A DNA stretch of 64,000 nucleotides from Micromonospora chersina (GTDB taxonomy: Bacteria; Actinomycetota; Actinomycetes; Mycobacteriales; Micromonosporaceae), in the NCBI RefSeq assembly GCF_900091475.1, contig NZ_FMIB01000002.1, forward strand, positions 3,410,001-3,474,000, read 5' to 3'. This document shows, piece after piece, positions 47,693 to 55,127 of the stretch; position 1 is the first letter of the stretch, and the number at the start of each line of letters is the position of its first letter. The notes beneath the pieces are model-generated. The model was not told the origin of the DNA. It saw only the letters and a list, made by a program, of their open reading frames with translations, and made no database searches. The translations under genes were made by a program, and so were the position numbers.

Positions 47693-48436
47693 TCAGATGG
47701 TCAGCCCGGCGTCGGTGAGGATCGGGCCGGCGAGCAGCAGCGCGCCGGCGCCCAGCGCGGCCAGGCTGACCAGCAGGAACACGGTCACCCAGAACAGCGC
47801 CGGGAAGGGGGTGAGGCGGGCGAGCTGGTCCGCGTCGGACTCGGGCATCCGCCCCCGGCTGCGCAGCCGTTGCAGCTCGATCACCGGGCGGACGCCGCCG
47901 AAGAGCAGGAACCAGACGGACGTCCAGGCGAACGCCGCCTGGACCTGCGGCGAGGCGTACCAGGAGACGGCGAGCACCACGCCGCCGGTGACCAGCAGGG
48001 ACAGCACGCCGAAGACGTTGCGGATCATCACCAGCATGGCCAGCAGCAGCGCCACGGCCACCCAGAGCAGCAGGGTGATCCGGTTGCCGGCGAGCAGCCA
48101 CGCCCCGGCGAGACCGATGAGCGACGGGGCGACGTACCCGGCCAGGAGGGTGAGGATCATCCCCGGGCCGGTGGGGCGGCCGGCGGAGAGGGTGAGCCCG
48201 GAGGTGTCGGAGTGCAGCCGGATGCCGCGCAGCCGCCGCCCGGTGAGCAGGGCCATGAGCGCGTGGCCCCCCTCGTGGGCGATGGTCACCGCGTTGCGGG
48301 CGATCCGCCACGGCAGCCGGGTGGCGACCACGACCAGCGCGACGGCGGCGGTCAGCAACACCAGGAGCGGCGGCGGATCGGGCTGGGCGCTGAGCAGCTT
48401 GTCCCAGAGGGTGGTCAGGCCGTCGATCAGGGGCAT
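47693..48436 (-). CDS. M50B-like membrane metallopeptidase
   Basis: 247 residues, about five or six spans. Zinc motif HEGGH at 54-58 (His54, Glu55, His58) in AVTIAHEGGHALMALLTGRR; this is the pattern of the M50B-like family (PF13398). The third metal ligand (an Asp in a later NxxPxxxxDG-type motif) is not obvious, so activity is uncertain. ATG 48436 starts MPLIDGLTTLWDKL. Divergent from the GH25 lysozyme gene. Confidence 0.85.
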   Translation of the reverse strand: MPLIDGLTTLWDKLLSAQPDPPPLLVLLTAAVALVVVATRLPWRIARNAVTIAHEGGHALMALLTGRRLRGIRLHSDTSGLTLSAGRPTGPGMILTLLAGYVAPSLIGLAGAWLLAGNRITLLLWVAVALLLAMLVMIRNVFGVLSLLVTGGVVLAVSWYASPQVQAAFAWTSVWFLLFGGVRPVIELQRLRSRGRMPESDADQLARLTPFPALFWVTVFLLVSLAALGAGALLLAGPILTDAGLTI

Positions 48437-48593
48437 GGGCGGGGAGCCTACCGGCCTGAGCCGTGTCGTTCGAGAGGCGCAGCCTCGCAGCACCGCAGAA
48501 TCGATCCGTATCGGCCACCGAGGCGACGACGGCCGTCAATGAAAAATTCTTTAATCCCTCTTGCGCTCTAGGGCACTTACCTCCAAAGATAGG

Positions 48594-48609
48594 CGTCAAT
48601 CATTTGACG
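48594..48609. promoter_or_regulatory. Palindrome cgtcaa-tcat-ttgacg before the lysozyme gene
   Basis: Perfect 6+6 inverted repeat ending 14 nt before ATG 48624 and just upstream of the ctggagg ribosome-binding site; an operator or an mRNA hairpin affecting initiation. The preceding 60 bp are unusually AT-rich for this genome. Confidence 0.5.
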
Positions 48610-48623
48610 TCCTGGAGGCATCA

Positions 48624-49376
48624 ATGGCTCGTACCACACTCTCCGTGCGCCGGCTGCTCGCCGCCGCCCTGACCGTCGCCGCCACCGCGGCGGCGGGCCT
48701 CGTCGCGACCGCCGGACCGGCGGCCGCAGCCACCACCCCCGGCATCGACGTCTCGCGCTACCAGGGCACCATCAACTGGACCAGCGTGCGGAACGCCGGC
48801 ATCCAGTTCGCCTTCATCAAGGCGACCGAGGGCACGAGCTACAAGGACCCGAACTTCAACACGAACTACGTCAACGCCTACAACGCCGGGGTCATCCGCG
48901 GGGCGTACCACTTCGCGCGGCCGAACATCTCCTCCGGCGCCACCCAGGCCGGCTACCTGGCCAGCAACGGCGGCGCCTGGTCGGCCGACAGCCGCACCCT
49001 CCCGGCCGCGCTCGACCTCGAGGCCAACCCGTACAGCGGCGGCTACTGCTACGGCCTGACCACGACCGGCATGCGCAACTGGGTCCAGGACTTCCTCAAC
49101 ACCTACCGGTCCCGCACCGGCCGGTACGCGGTCATCTACACCACCACCAGCTGGTGGAACCAGTGCACCGGCAGCTGGACCGCCCCGTGGGCCAACCACC
49201 CGCTGTGGATCGCCCGGTGGTCCAGCACGGTGGGCACCCTGCCGGCCGGCGCCCCGTTCTGGAGCTTCTGGCAGTACACCAGCACCGGCAGCGTCTCCGG
49301 GATCAGCGGCAACGTCGACCGCAACTACTGGAACGGTGACCGGACCCGGCTGATCGCCCTGGCCAACAACACCTGA
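48624..49376 (+). CDS. Secreted GH25 muramidase (lysozyme)
   Basis: 250 residues. Signal peptide with cleavage after AAAA (about 36). GH25 catalytic residues: Asp42 in GIDVSRYQG and Asp131/Glu133 in LDLEANP, with FIKATEG, GAYHFARP and the C-terminal FWQYTSTGSVSGISGNVDRNYWNG. Hydrolyses the N-acetylmuramyl bond of peptidoglycan. ATG 48624 after ctggagg. No wall-binding domain, so likely released. A 62-nt imperfect palindrome follows the stop. Confidence 0.95.
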   Translation: MARTTLSVRRLLAAALTVAATAAAGLVATAGPAAAATTPGIDVSRYQGTINWTSVRNAGIQFAFIKATEGTSYKDPNFNTNYVNAYNAGVIRGAYHFARPNISSGATQAGYLASNGGAWSADSRTLPAALDLEANPYSGGYCYGLTTTGMRNWVQDFLNTYRSRTGRYAVIYTTTSWWNQCTGSWTAPWANHPLWIARWSSTVGTLPAGAPFWSFWQYTSTGSVSGISGNVDRNYWNGDRTRLIALANNT

Positions 49377-49392
49377 CCGGTTCCCCGGTCGC

Positions 49393-49454
49393 CAGTCGGC
49401 GGCAGCGGGATTGGCTACGACCGAGGTCGATAGCTGGTCCGGCTGCCGCCACTG
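49393..49454. repeat. Long imperfect palindrome after lysozyme gene
   Basis: Arms beginning cagtcggcggcagc and ending ggctgccgccactg, with further pairing in the ggctac/gtagc-like inner part. Size and form resemble the type B element; it may also terminate the lysozyme transcript. Confidence 0.5.
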
Positions 49455-49472
49455 TCGTCGTACTGCCCGGGG

Positions 49473-49703
49473 TCACGCCCTGCGTCGCGAGGCGACCGGC
49501 ACGGGGACGGCGCCCCGACCGGCCAGGGTGGTCCGGCGGGCCAGTCGCCACGTCGCCACCCCCGCGACGGTGAGGGCGACGACACCGAGCACCGCGACCG
49601 GCGCGGACAGGCCGGCGCTCACCAGCAGCAGGACCACGTCCCCGAGCGCGACCAGCATCCACAGTGCCAGCCGGGGGCCGGTGTCCTTGTGTCGGTAACC
49701 CAT
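49473..49703 (-). CDS. Small two-span membrane protein
   Basis: 76 residues: MGYRHKDTGPRLALWMLVALGDVVLLL then a second span PVAVLGVVALTVAGVATW and a basic tail. ATG 49703 has a purine-rich ggaagg upstream. Composition fits a real small membrane protein, but there is no family match that I recognise. Confidence 0.55.
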   Translation of the reverse strand: MGYRHKDTGPRLALWMLVALGDVVLLLVSAGLSAPVAVLGVVALTVAGVATWRLARRTTLAGRGAVPVPVASRRRA

Positions 49704-49792
49704 GTCGTACCTCCTTCCGTCGTCGCGGGTCTCAATACCCCCGAGGACGGAAGGCCATGCGAGTCAGTTTCGCAACGGCGGGATTCGCCGGG

Positions 49793-49885
49793 TCAGCTCG
49801 CCCGATCGGACTGGAAGCCCTTCGTGATGATGCCGGGGGCGGCACGCTGATCGCCCAGTCCTCACCGGCACCTTCCAGCCGCCAG
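49793..49885 (-). pseudogene. Possible relic of a kinase-type C-terminus
   Basis: Reading leftward, IITKGFQSDR followed by a stop at 49793 resembles the C-terminus IIIKGFQPDR of the Ser/Thr kinase that ends at 50910; the shared DNA is ctggaagccctt plus tgatgat. Upstream, CTWRLEGAGEDWAI continues the similarity only in another frame, so a frameshift is implied. Short and uncertain. Confidence 0.35.
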
Positions 49886-50196
49886 GTGCAATCGCAAAAC
49901 AGGCGCCCCGATCGGGCCGTGCACCGTGGCACGGCCCCATCCCGTCGCACTGGCAGGCCCCGTACGACCGCCACCCCCAAGATGCACGGCTGATCCAGCA
50001 GGGACCTCAAACGGGTGATGGGCCCGCAACCGGTTGGGGCCGCCCAGCCCCAACAGGCTGCCGAAGTGTGGAAACAACGGCCGGGAGGACACATCTGCGG
50101 GCGCCCCCTCGCCCCTCAGCCATTGACGACAGGGGCAACTCAAGCTAGGGGACATCCAGCGGGGGCCGACATTTTCTCGCTTCGGCCAAATAGATA

Positions 50197-50224
50197 TTGA
50201 CTTATGCCTTAGATCGAGTAACGT
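50197..50224 (+). promoter_or_regulatory. Promoter of the SH3-like gene
   Basis: TTGACT (50197-50202), a 16-bp spacer, TAACGT (50219-50224); a housekeeping-type pair in AT-rich surroundings, about 60 nt before ATG 50288. Confidence 0.5.
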
Positions 50225-50287
50225 CACTTCCGTTAGGGCAGCCATCGGCTGCCATGGAAAGTCGACAGCAGCGGGGGTCACATCCAC

Positions 50288-50665
50288 ATGAGAGCCCGGA
50301 AGTTCATCGCATCCACTGTCGCCCTAGCGGCAAGCTTGACTGGCGTGATGATCGTCAGCACCCAAACCTCAGCTAGCGCGAACTGCACCAGCCACATTGC
50401 TACATTGGTTGACGGCACGTCGGGGTATCTCGTCAACGGTAGTAACGTCAACTTCCGCACCGGCCCTCATACCTCGTGTAGCAGCCGTGGACTGGGCCAG
50501 AGAAGTACCTACGTAACGTACTATTGCTACACCCGAGGTGACACAGTCACCGCGAACGGCGTTACGTTATCGACATGGACGATGGTCCACAGGGACGGCC
50601 AGCTTTACGGGTGGGTTAGTGACACTCTACTTGTAAATTACGGCAGCCCTAAATTGTGCCCCTAA
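50288..50665 (+). CDS. Small secreted SH3-like protein with four cysteines
   Basis: 125 residues. Signal peptide (about 1-31, ending TSASA), then a bacterial SH3-type domain: VNFRTGPHTSCSSRGLGQ, DTVTANGV, WTMVHRDGQLYGWVSDTLLV. Cys33, 64, 80 and 124 could make two disulfides. Such domains bind cell-wall peptides or act as small secreted effectors. The gene is clearly AT-richer than its neighbours, with codons such as tta and gta, suggesting recent acquisition. Confidence 0.78.
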   Translation: MRARKFIASTVALAASLTGVMIVSTQTSASANCTSHIATLVDGTSGYLVNGSNVNFRTGPHTSCSSRGLGQRSTYVTYYCYTRGDTVTANGVTLSTWTMVHRDGQLYGWVSDTLLVNYGSPKLCP

Positions 50666-50909
50666 TTCAACTCCAACTGCTAATCGGCGATAGCGAGCGT
50701 ACGTCGTTCGTCGGATTACCGTCAGTAATCTCTACGATTCCGACATGTTCCACAGCTACCCTCGGCCGAGGCTTCGACTTGGGCGACGCGGCGGCAGGCC
50801 ACCAGTTGTCGTGACGGGATGGCACCATCGCAGTCACGGGACAGTTGTATGACAGTCTCGCCTCTTACTGACACCACTTTGCCGTCCGGTCTTACGACTC
50901 AGAGTCAAT

Positions 50910-52898
50910 TCACCTATCAGGCTGGAAGCCCTTGATGATGATCTCCCAGTTGGCCAGGTTGGCGTCCCAGGCGCTCGCCGGGACCTCCCAGCGCAGGGCG
51001 TAGCCCCGGTTGCTGGCGGTGGCGACACCCCGGTTGCGCACGTGGAAGCGGGTTCCGCTGTCGCGCGTCTCCAGCCAGTCCCAGTCGGCGCAGGTCCGGT
51101 ACCAGTCGCAACGGTTGATGCTGACGTACTGGTACGCGGTCACCCGGCTCCGGCGGTCCGGCTCCTTGCTCTTCCAGTCGGCGTACGCGTCCTTCTCCGG
51201 CGAGTTCGTCCACTGGATGAGCAGTACCCGGTTCGTGCCACCCACCTCGTAGAGCACCACCGAGTTGTCGGACGAGCGAACCCGCGCCTTCCACCCGTTC
51301 GGGATCGGCACCTTGAAGCCGATGGGGCCCTCGTAGAGACTCCACCCGGCCGGCAGCACGAAGCCCGTGGGTGACGGCGACGCGGACGCCGACGGGGTGG
51401 CGCTGGGCACCGCGTCGCTCGGCGCGGCCGAGGTCGGCGCGGCGCCGCTGGTCTGCGGCGCGGGCGGGGCCGCGGCCGACGAGGTGGCGGCGGCCTGCTG
51501 CCCGCCCTTCGGGTCGTCGTCACCGGAGTTGAGCAGTGGCACGGCCACCGCCAGGCCGACCAGCAGCACCGCGACCAGGGCGCCGATCAGCAGGTTGCGC
51601 CTGTTGCGCTCGGGCTTCGTGCCCGGGATGACCGCCGCCCGGCCGGTCGACGGCGCCGGGCTGACCGGCTCGGCCAGCACCGACGTGGGGTTCCTCGGCG
51701 GGGCCGGCGGCTCCACCACCGGCTCGCCGTCCAGCCGCGTCTCGTCCAGGGCCGGGTCGGGACCGTCCACCCGGGTGTCGTCGACCACCGGCCCGGCGTC
51801 GAGCTTCGTGGTCGGCTCGGCCACCGGCGGGGCCACCTTCGCGGTGGGCGCCGCGTCCGCGCCGGCCGGCACCCTGGCGGTGGCGCCGGCGATCCCCGCG
51901 GCACCCGCGGCGGCGGCCGCGGCCGTACCCCCGTCGGGCTTGCGCGGCGCCGGGGTCACCGGCGACTCGGCCTGGTCGTCGGCCGGGCGCGGCGCCGGCA
52001 CCAGCGGCGGGCGCGGCCCGCGCGGACCGTTCGGCCCCGGCCGGCGTACGCCGTCGAGCAGCGAGATGCCCTTGGCCCGCCGCCCCGCGGCCTTGCGCAA
52101 CATGCGCTCCGCGACCTCGGCGGTGATCCGCTCCTCCGGGTCCTTGCGCAGCAGGCCCTGGAGCACCGGCTTCAGCGGCCCGGCGTTCTTCGGCGGCGGC
52201 AGCGGCTCGGTGGCGAGCGCGGCCAGCGTGGCGATCGCGGAGGGCCGCGCGTAGGGCGACTTGCCCTCCACGGCGGCGTAGAGCGTGGCGCCCAGCGACC
52301 AGAGGTCGGCCTCCGGCCCGGCCGTGCCGTCCTTCGCCCGTTCCGGCGCGATGTACGCGGGCGAGCCGAGCACCATGCCGGTGCGGGTCACGTTCGGGTC
52401 GCCCGGGATCGTGGCCAGGCCGAAGTCGGTGAGCACCACGCGGCCGTCGTTGCCGAGCAGCACGTTGCCCGGCTTCACGTCGCGGTGCATGATGCCGGCC
52501 TTGTGGGCGGCCTTCAGCGCGCCCAGCACGCCCAGACCGATCTCCACGGCCTTCGCCGGCGAGACCGGGCCGTCCTCGGCAATGGTGTCCTGCAAGGACT
52601 TCGACGCCACGTACTCCATGACGATCCACGGATCGCCGTCGGTGCGCAGCACGTCGAAGATGCGGACCACGTTGATGTTGTTGAGCCGGGCGATCGCCCG
52701 GGCCTCCCGCAACGAGCGTTCCCGCATCTCGCGGCGCTCCTCCGGGGTGAGGCTGGGCGGCGGAACGAGTTCCTTGATCGCCACGTCGCGGTGCAGGACC
52801 TCGTCGCGCGCCTTCCACACCCGACCCATGCCGCCCTGGCCGAGCGGCGAGATGAGCCGGTACCGGTCGGCGACGAGTTGGGGAAGCGCGTTAGACAT
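50910..52898 (-). CDS. Membrane Ser/Thr protein kinase (PknB type) with extracytoplasmic sensor domain
   Basis: 662 residues. Kinase domain 1-270: Gly loop GQGGMGRV, Lys42 (VAIKEL), catalytic Asp140 in HRDVKPGN, DFG at 158-160, SPAYIAPE. A long Pro/Ala/Asp-rich linker (about 285-430), one span (435-456), a Ser/Pro/Thr stalk and a C-terminal domain (about 515-662) with WSLYEGPIGFKVPIPNGWKARV and a paired-Cys CDWYRTC; no PASTA repeats, so the signal differs from PknB. ATG 52898. Divergent from accE across a 92-bp gap. Confidence 0.95.
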   Translation of the reverse strand: MSNALPQLVADRYRLISPLGQGGMGRVWKARDEVLHRDVAIKELVPPPSLTPEERREMRERSLREARAIARLNNINVVRIFDVLRTDGDPWIVMEYVASKSLQDTIAEDGPVSPAKAVEIGLGVLGALKAAHKAGIMHRDVKPGNVLLGNDGRVVLTDFGLATIPGDPNVTRTGMVLGSPAYIAPERAKDGTAGPEADLWSLGATLYAAVEGKSPYARPSAIATLAALATEPLPPPKNAGPLKPVLQGLLRKDPEERITAEVAERMLRKAAGRRAKGISLLDGVRRPGPNGPRGPRPPLVPAPRPADDQAESPVTPAPRKPDGGTAAAAAAGAAGIAGATARVPAGADAAPTAKVAPPVAEPTTKLDAGPVVDDTRVDGPDPALDETRLDGEPVVEPPAPPRNPTSVLAEPVSPAPSTGRAAVIPGTKPERNRRNLLIGALVAVLLVGLAVAVPLLNSGDDDPKGGQQAAATSSAAAPPAPQTSGAAPTSAAPSDAVPSATPSASASPSPTGFVLPAGWSLYEGPIGFKVPIPNGWKARVRSSDNSVVLYEVGGTNRVLLIQWTNSPEKDAYADWKSKEPDRRSRVTAYQYVSINRCDWYRTCADWDWLETRDSGTRFHVRNRGVATASNRGYALRWEVPASAWDANLANWEIIIKGFQPDR

Positions 52899-52978
52899 CG
52901 CCTGAGACCGTACCCGGCAGGCGCGACGCGTACACCGGCGGCACGCCACTGTGCGGTGAAGGTCAAGTTCTGGACGCG

Positions 52979-52984
52979 TACCCT
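52979..52984 (+). promoter_or_regulatory. -10 box TACCCT of accE
   Basis: Ends 6 nt before ATG 52991, so accE has its own leaderless promoter despite separation from accD. Confidence 0.6.
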
Positions 52985-52990
52985 GTCGGC

Positions 52991-53203
52991 ATGTCTGCCG
53001 AAGAGCCGCTGTTCCGGATCGTCCGCGGCGTGCCCACCGCCGAGGAACTGGCCGCCCTGGTCGGCGCGATCATGGTGCGGACCCGACCGGCCGCGCCCAC
53101 CGCGCCGGCCGCCGTGTCCCAGTGGGCGCGCAGCGCCCGGCCGGCCGGCGCGGCGCCGGTAGCCGGCCCCGGCGCGTGGCGCGCCTCCGGCCTCCCCCGC
53201 TGA
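52991..53203 (+). CDS. accE: Acyl-CoA carboxylase epsilon subunit
   Basis: 70 residues. LFRIVRGVPTAEELAALVGAI at the N-terminus, an Ala/Pro-rich middle and the terminal GPGAWRASGLPR are diagnostic of AccE/AccE5, the small subunit that binds AccD and stimulates or stabilises the actinobacterial acyl-CoA carboxylase. It follows the order accD-accE-maf of mycobacteria but is displaced 7.9 kb from accD and 3 kb from maf by inserted genes. Confidence 0.93.
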   Translation: MSAEEPLFRIVRGVPTAEELAALVGAIMVRTRPAAPTAPAAVSQWARSARPAGAAPVAGPGAWRASGLPR

Positions 53204-53304
53204 CCCTTCCCGGGTACGCCGGCCGCGCATCAGGACTGCCGGGATCCGCGACGAGCCATTAACCTCACTGAGGGAAACCGTGTGGTGACGGGCAGGGAGG
53301 GTCG

Positions 53305-53757
53305 ATGATCCCGGAGGACAACCAGCCGGCCGGCTGGCTGCGTGACTACGGCGGCATCGAGGCCGACATCCGACGGATGCGCGAGTTCGCCGAACGGCTC
53401 CAGGACGAGGTGACCCGCAACTACGCCCCCCACCTGTCGTACATCGCGGACGACATGAAGGCCCCGGTCCCCAACCCCGCCGACGCGTTCGTCGAACTGG
53501 TCCAGTTCCTCCAGGCCCACCACGAGACCCAGCAGGCCACGGTCAGCATGGTGTGGGACCTGGCCCCGGCCACCGGGCGGCTGGCCGGGGCCGCCGCCCA
53601 CATCGCCACCAGATACGGCGACTCCGACGCGTTCTCCTCGGCCCGCGTCGCCGACGTGGAACGCGCCCTCGCCGCGCCGTCCACCGCAGCGGCCCGCCCC
53701 GTGCCGCCACTCACCGATCCGACCGCCCCCGAGCAGGGGCGGGTGGTCCTGCCGTGA
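53305..53757 (+). CDS. Small helical protein of a type VII-like cassette
   Basis: 150 residues, mostly alpha-helical (DIRRMREFAERLQDEVTRNYAPHL, FVELVQFLQAHHETQQATVSMVWDL, ATGRLAGAAAHIATRY) with a Pro-rich tail; no Cys, no signal peptide. Helical-hairpin form recalls WXG100/ESX-type proteins but no WxG turn is present. ATG 53305 follows gggaggg. GTGA overlap couples it to the PPE-like gene downstream. Confidence 0.75.
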   Translation: MIPEDNQPAGWLRDYGGIEADIRRMREFAERLQDEVTRNYAPHLSYIADDMKAPVPNPADAFVELVQFLQAHHETQQATVSMVWDLAPATGRLAGAAAHIATRYGDSDAFSSARVADVERALAAPSTAAARPVPPLTDPTAPEQGRVVLP

Positions 53758-55127
53758 TCGAACGGGGCAGCGGGCGCACCTCCGGGCTCACCGACTGGCG
53801 GCTCATGGACGTGCTCAGCATGTGGGCGTGCCTCCAGGACCAGGACACCACCGGCCAGTGGAAGCAGGTCGCCGGCTGGCGCAAGGTCTGCGACCTCGCC
53901 CTCGCCCACCTCGGCAGGCTGCGCGAATACCGGCGCGGGCTCGCCGAGGCGTGGCCACCGGAGACCAACGCGGCCGCGCGGGCGTACCTCGGGGAACTCG
54001 ACCAGCTCATCGACCAGGTGCAACGCACCCACGACGCCGCCGCCGCGAACTACGACGCGCTCGCCGCCGCCACCCGCGCCATCGGCAGCACCCGGGCCGA
54101 ACTACAACCGCTTCATGACGAGTACGCGGAGAAGCTGCGGCAGAAGCGGGCGTACGAGACGATCGTCGCCGACCCGAAGGCCGTGGCGGGGAGCCGGCTG
54201 CCGGAGAAGCCTCCCGTGACGGATGACGAACTGGAGCAGCTGAACGTCCGCGCTCGCGGGTTGATGACGGGATTGAGCAGCGAACTCCAACAAGCCCAAG
54301 TCATGCTCCGCCAACCCCCGCCCAGACGAGTCCCGAAGGTCGACGAGCCCACGCGGCAGCCAGACACAGATGGCTCCGCACCGCTGATTCCGCCAATTGC
54401 CCCTGTGCCGCTATCGATTGAAAAGGCATCTTTTGCGACGCGTCCTCGGGCGACGGCAGGGTCGACGCCGATGCCTCAGGCGCCGAGCGGTGGTCCGATT
54501 CTAGGCGGAACAGGCAGTGGCCTGGTCCCGGCACCGCAGCAAAACACCGCGGCAACTCCCCCGCTTCCTCCGAGCTTCCAATCAGGAGTTGGTGTCAACG
54601 GAGCACTGCCTCCAGTACCGGGTGCGCCGAGGGCGCTTCCGGCGTCAGGACTTCCTCGAGGCGAGGTGACGCGTGGCGGCGGAGGGGGCCGATCTACATC
54701 TCCCACCCCTCCCTCGCGCTCGGTGCCGTTTGGCGGCCTAATTGGTAGCGGTCCTCAGTCCGGGTGGAGCCAACCGACGGGTGGAACTTCACCTCGTCGA
54801 GTCAATCCCGTAGGCGGCGTGATCGGCGGTGGAGCTGCCGGCACAGCCCCAAGTGGCGCTGCAGGTAGCCGGCCAGGCACAGGTCGATACTCCCCACACG
54901 GAAACCTAGGCAGCCTCCCTCCGATAGGCGGCAGCCCCGGCGCAACCGGAACCAACTCGTTTGGGCCGACGAGCCGTCTCGCAAGGAGTTCAGGCGACAA
55001 AAATAGGGGAGGTGATTGGGATCCCCATGATCCATGGAAGACGGACGAAGGAGTTGATCCTGTCGTCCGCTCGCCGGACGAAGAGGGGCCGATTGATCCA
55101 GGGCCGGCAATCGGATTCAACAGGTGA
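53754..55127 (+). CDS. PPE/WXG-like type VII secretion substrate candidate
   Basis: 457 residues. Helical N-domain (about 10-200) with ADEAWPP-like motif LAEAWPPETNAAARAYLGELDQLIDQVQ, then a Pro/Gly/Ser/Thr low-complexity region (about 215-410) and a C-terminal acidic block DPHDPWKTDEGVDPVVRSPDEEGPIDPGPAIGFNR; such DPW...DPGP.IG tails recur in actinobacterial PPE-like secreted proteins. GTG 53754 overlaps the previous stop; its own stop overlaps the mycosin start. From about 54,250 the base composition drops toward AT. Confidence 0.8.
   Translation: MIERGSGRTSGLTDWRLMDVLSMWACLQDQDTTGQWKQVAGWRKVCDLALAHLGRLREYRRGLAEAWPPETNAAARAYLGELDQLIDQVQRTHDAAAANYDALAAATRAIGSTRAELQPLHDEYAEKLRQKRAYETIVADPKAVAGSRLPEKPPVTDDELEQLNVRARGLMTGLSSELQQAQVMLRQPPPRRVPKVDEPTRQPDTDGSAPLIPPIAPVPLSIEKASFATRPRATAGSTPMPQAPSGGPILGGTGSGLVPAPQQNTAATPPLPPSFQSGVGVNGALPPVPGAPRALPASGLPRGEVTRGGGGGRSTSPTPPSRSVPFGGLIGSGPQSGWSQPTGGTSPRRVNPVGGVIGGGAAGTAPSGAAGSRPGTGRYSPHGNLGSLPPIGGSPGATGTNSFGPTSRLARSSGDKNRGGDWDPHDPWKTDEGVDPVVRSPDEEGPIDPGPAIGFNR

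Larger units (their letters stand above)
49704..50287. other. 584-bp region without a supported gene
   Basis: Contains a possible kinase-gene relic (49793-49885), hairpins at 49914-49937 (gggccgtgc/gcacggccc) and 50033-50054 (gttggggc/gccccaac), and the promoter of the SH3-like gene. GC content falls toward the right. Minus-strand frames here overlap the promoter and look spurious. Confidence 0.6.

Noticed and set aside
49732..50287. Minus-strand frames of 120-141 codons
   Set aside because: They overlap the SH3 promoter and hairpins, have poor composition and no start signals; only the relic at 49793-49885 has some support.
53305..53757. Calling the small protein a WXG100 member
   Set aside because: No WxG turn and longer than WXG100 proteins; left as a helical unknown.
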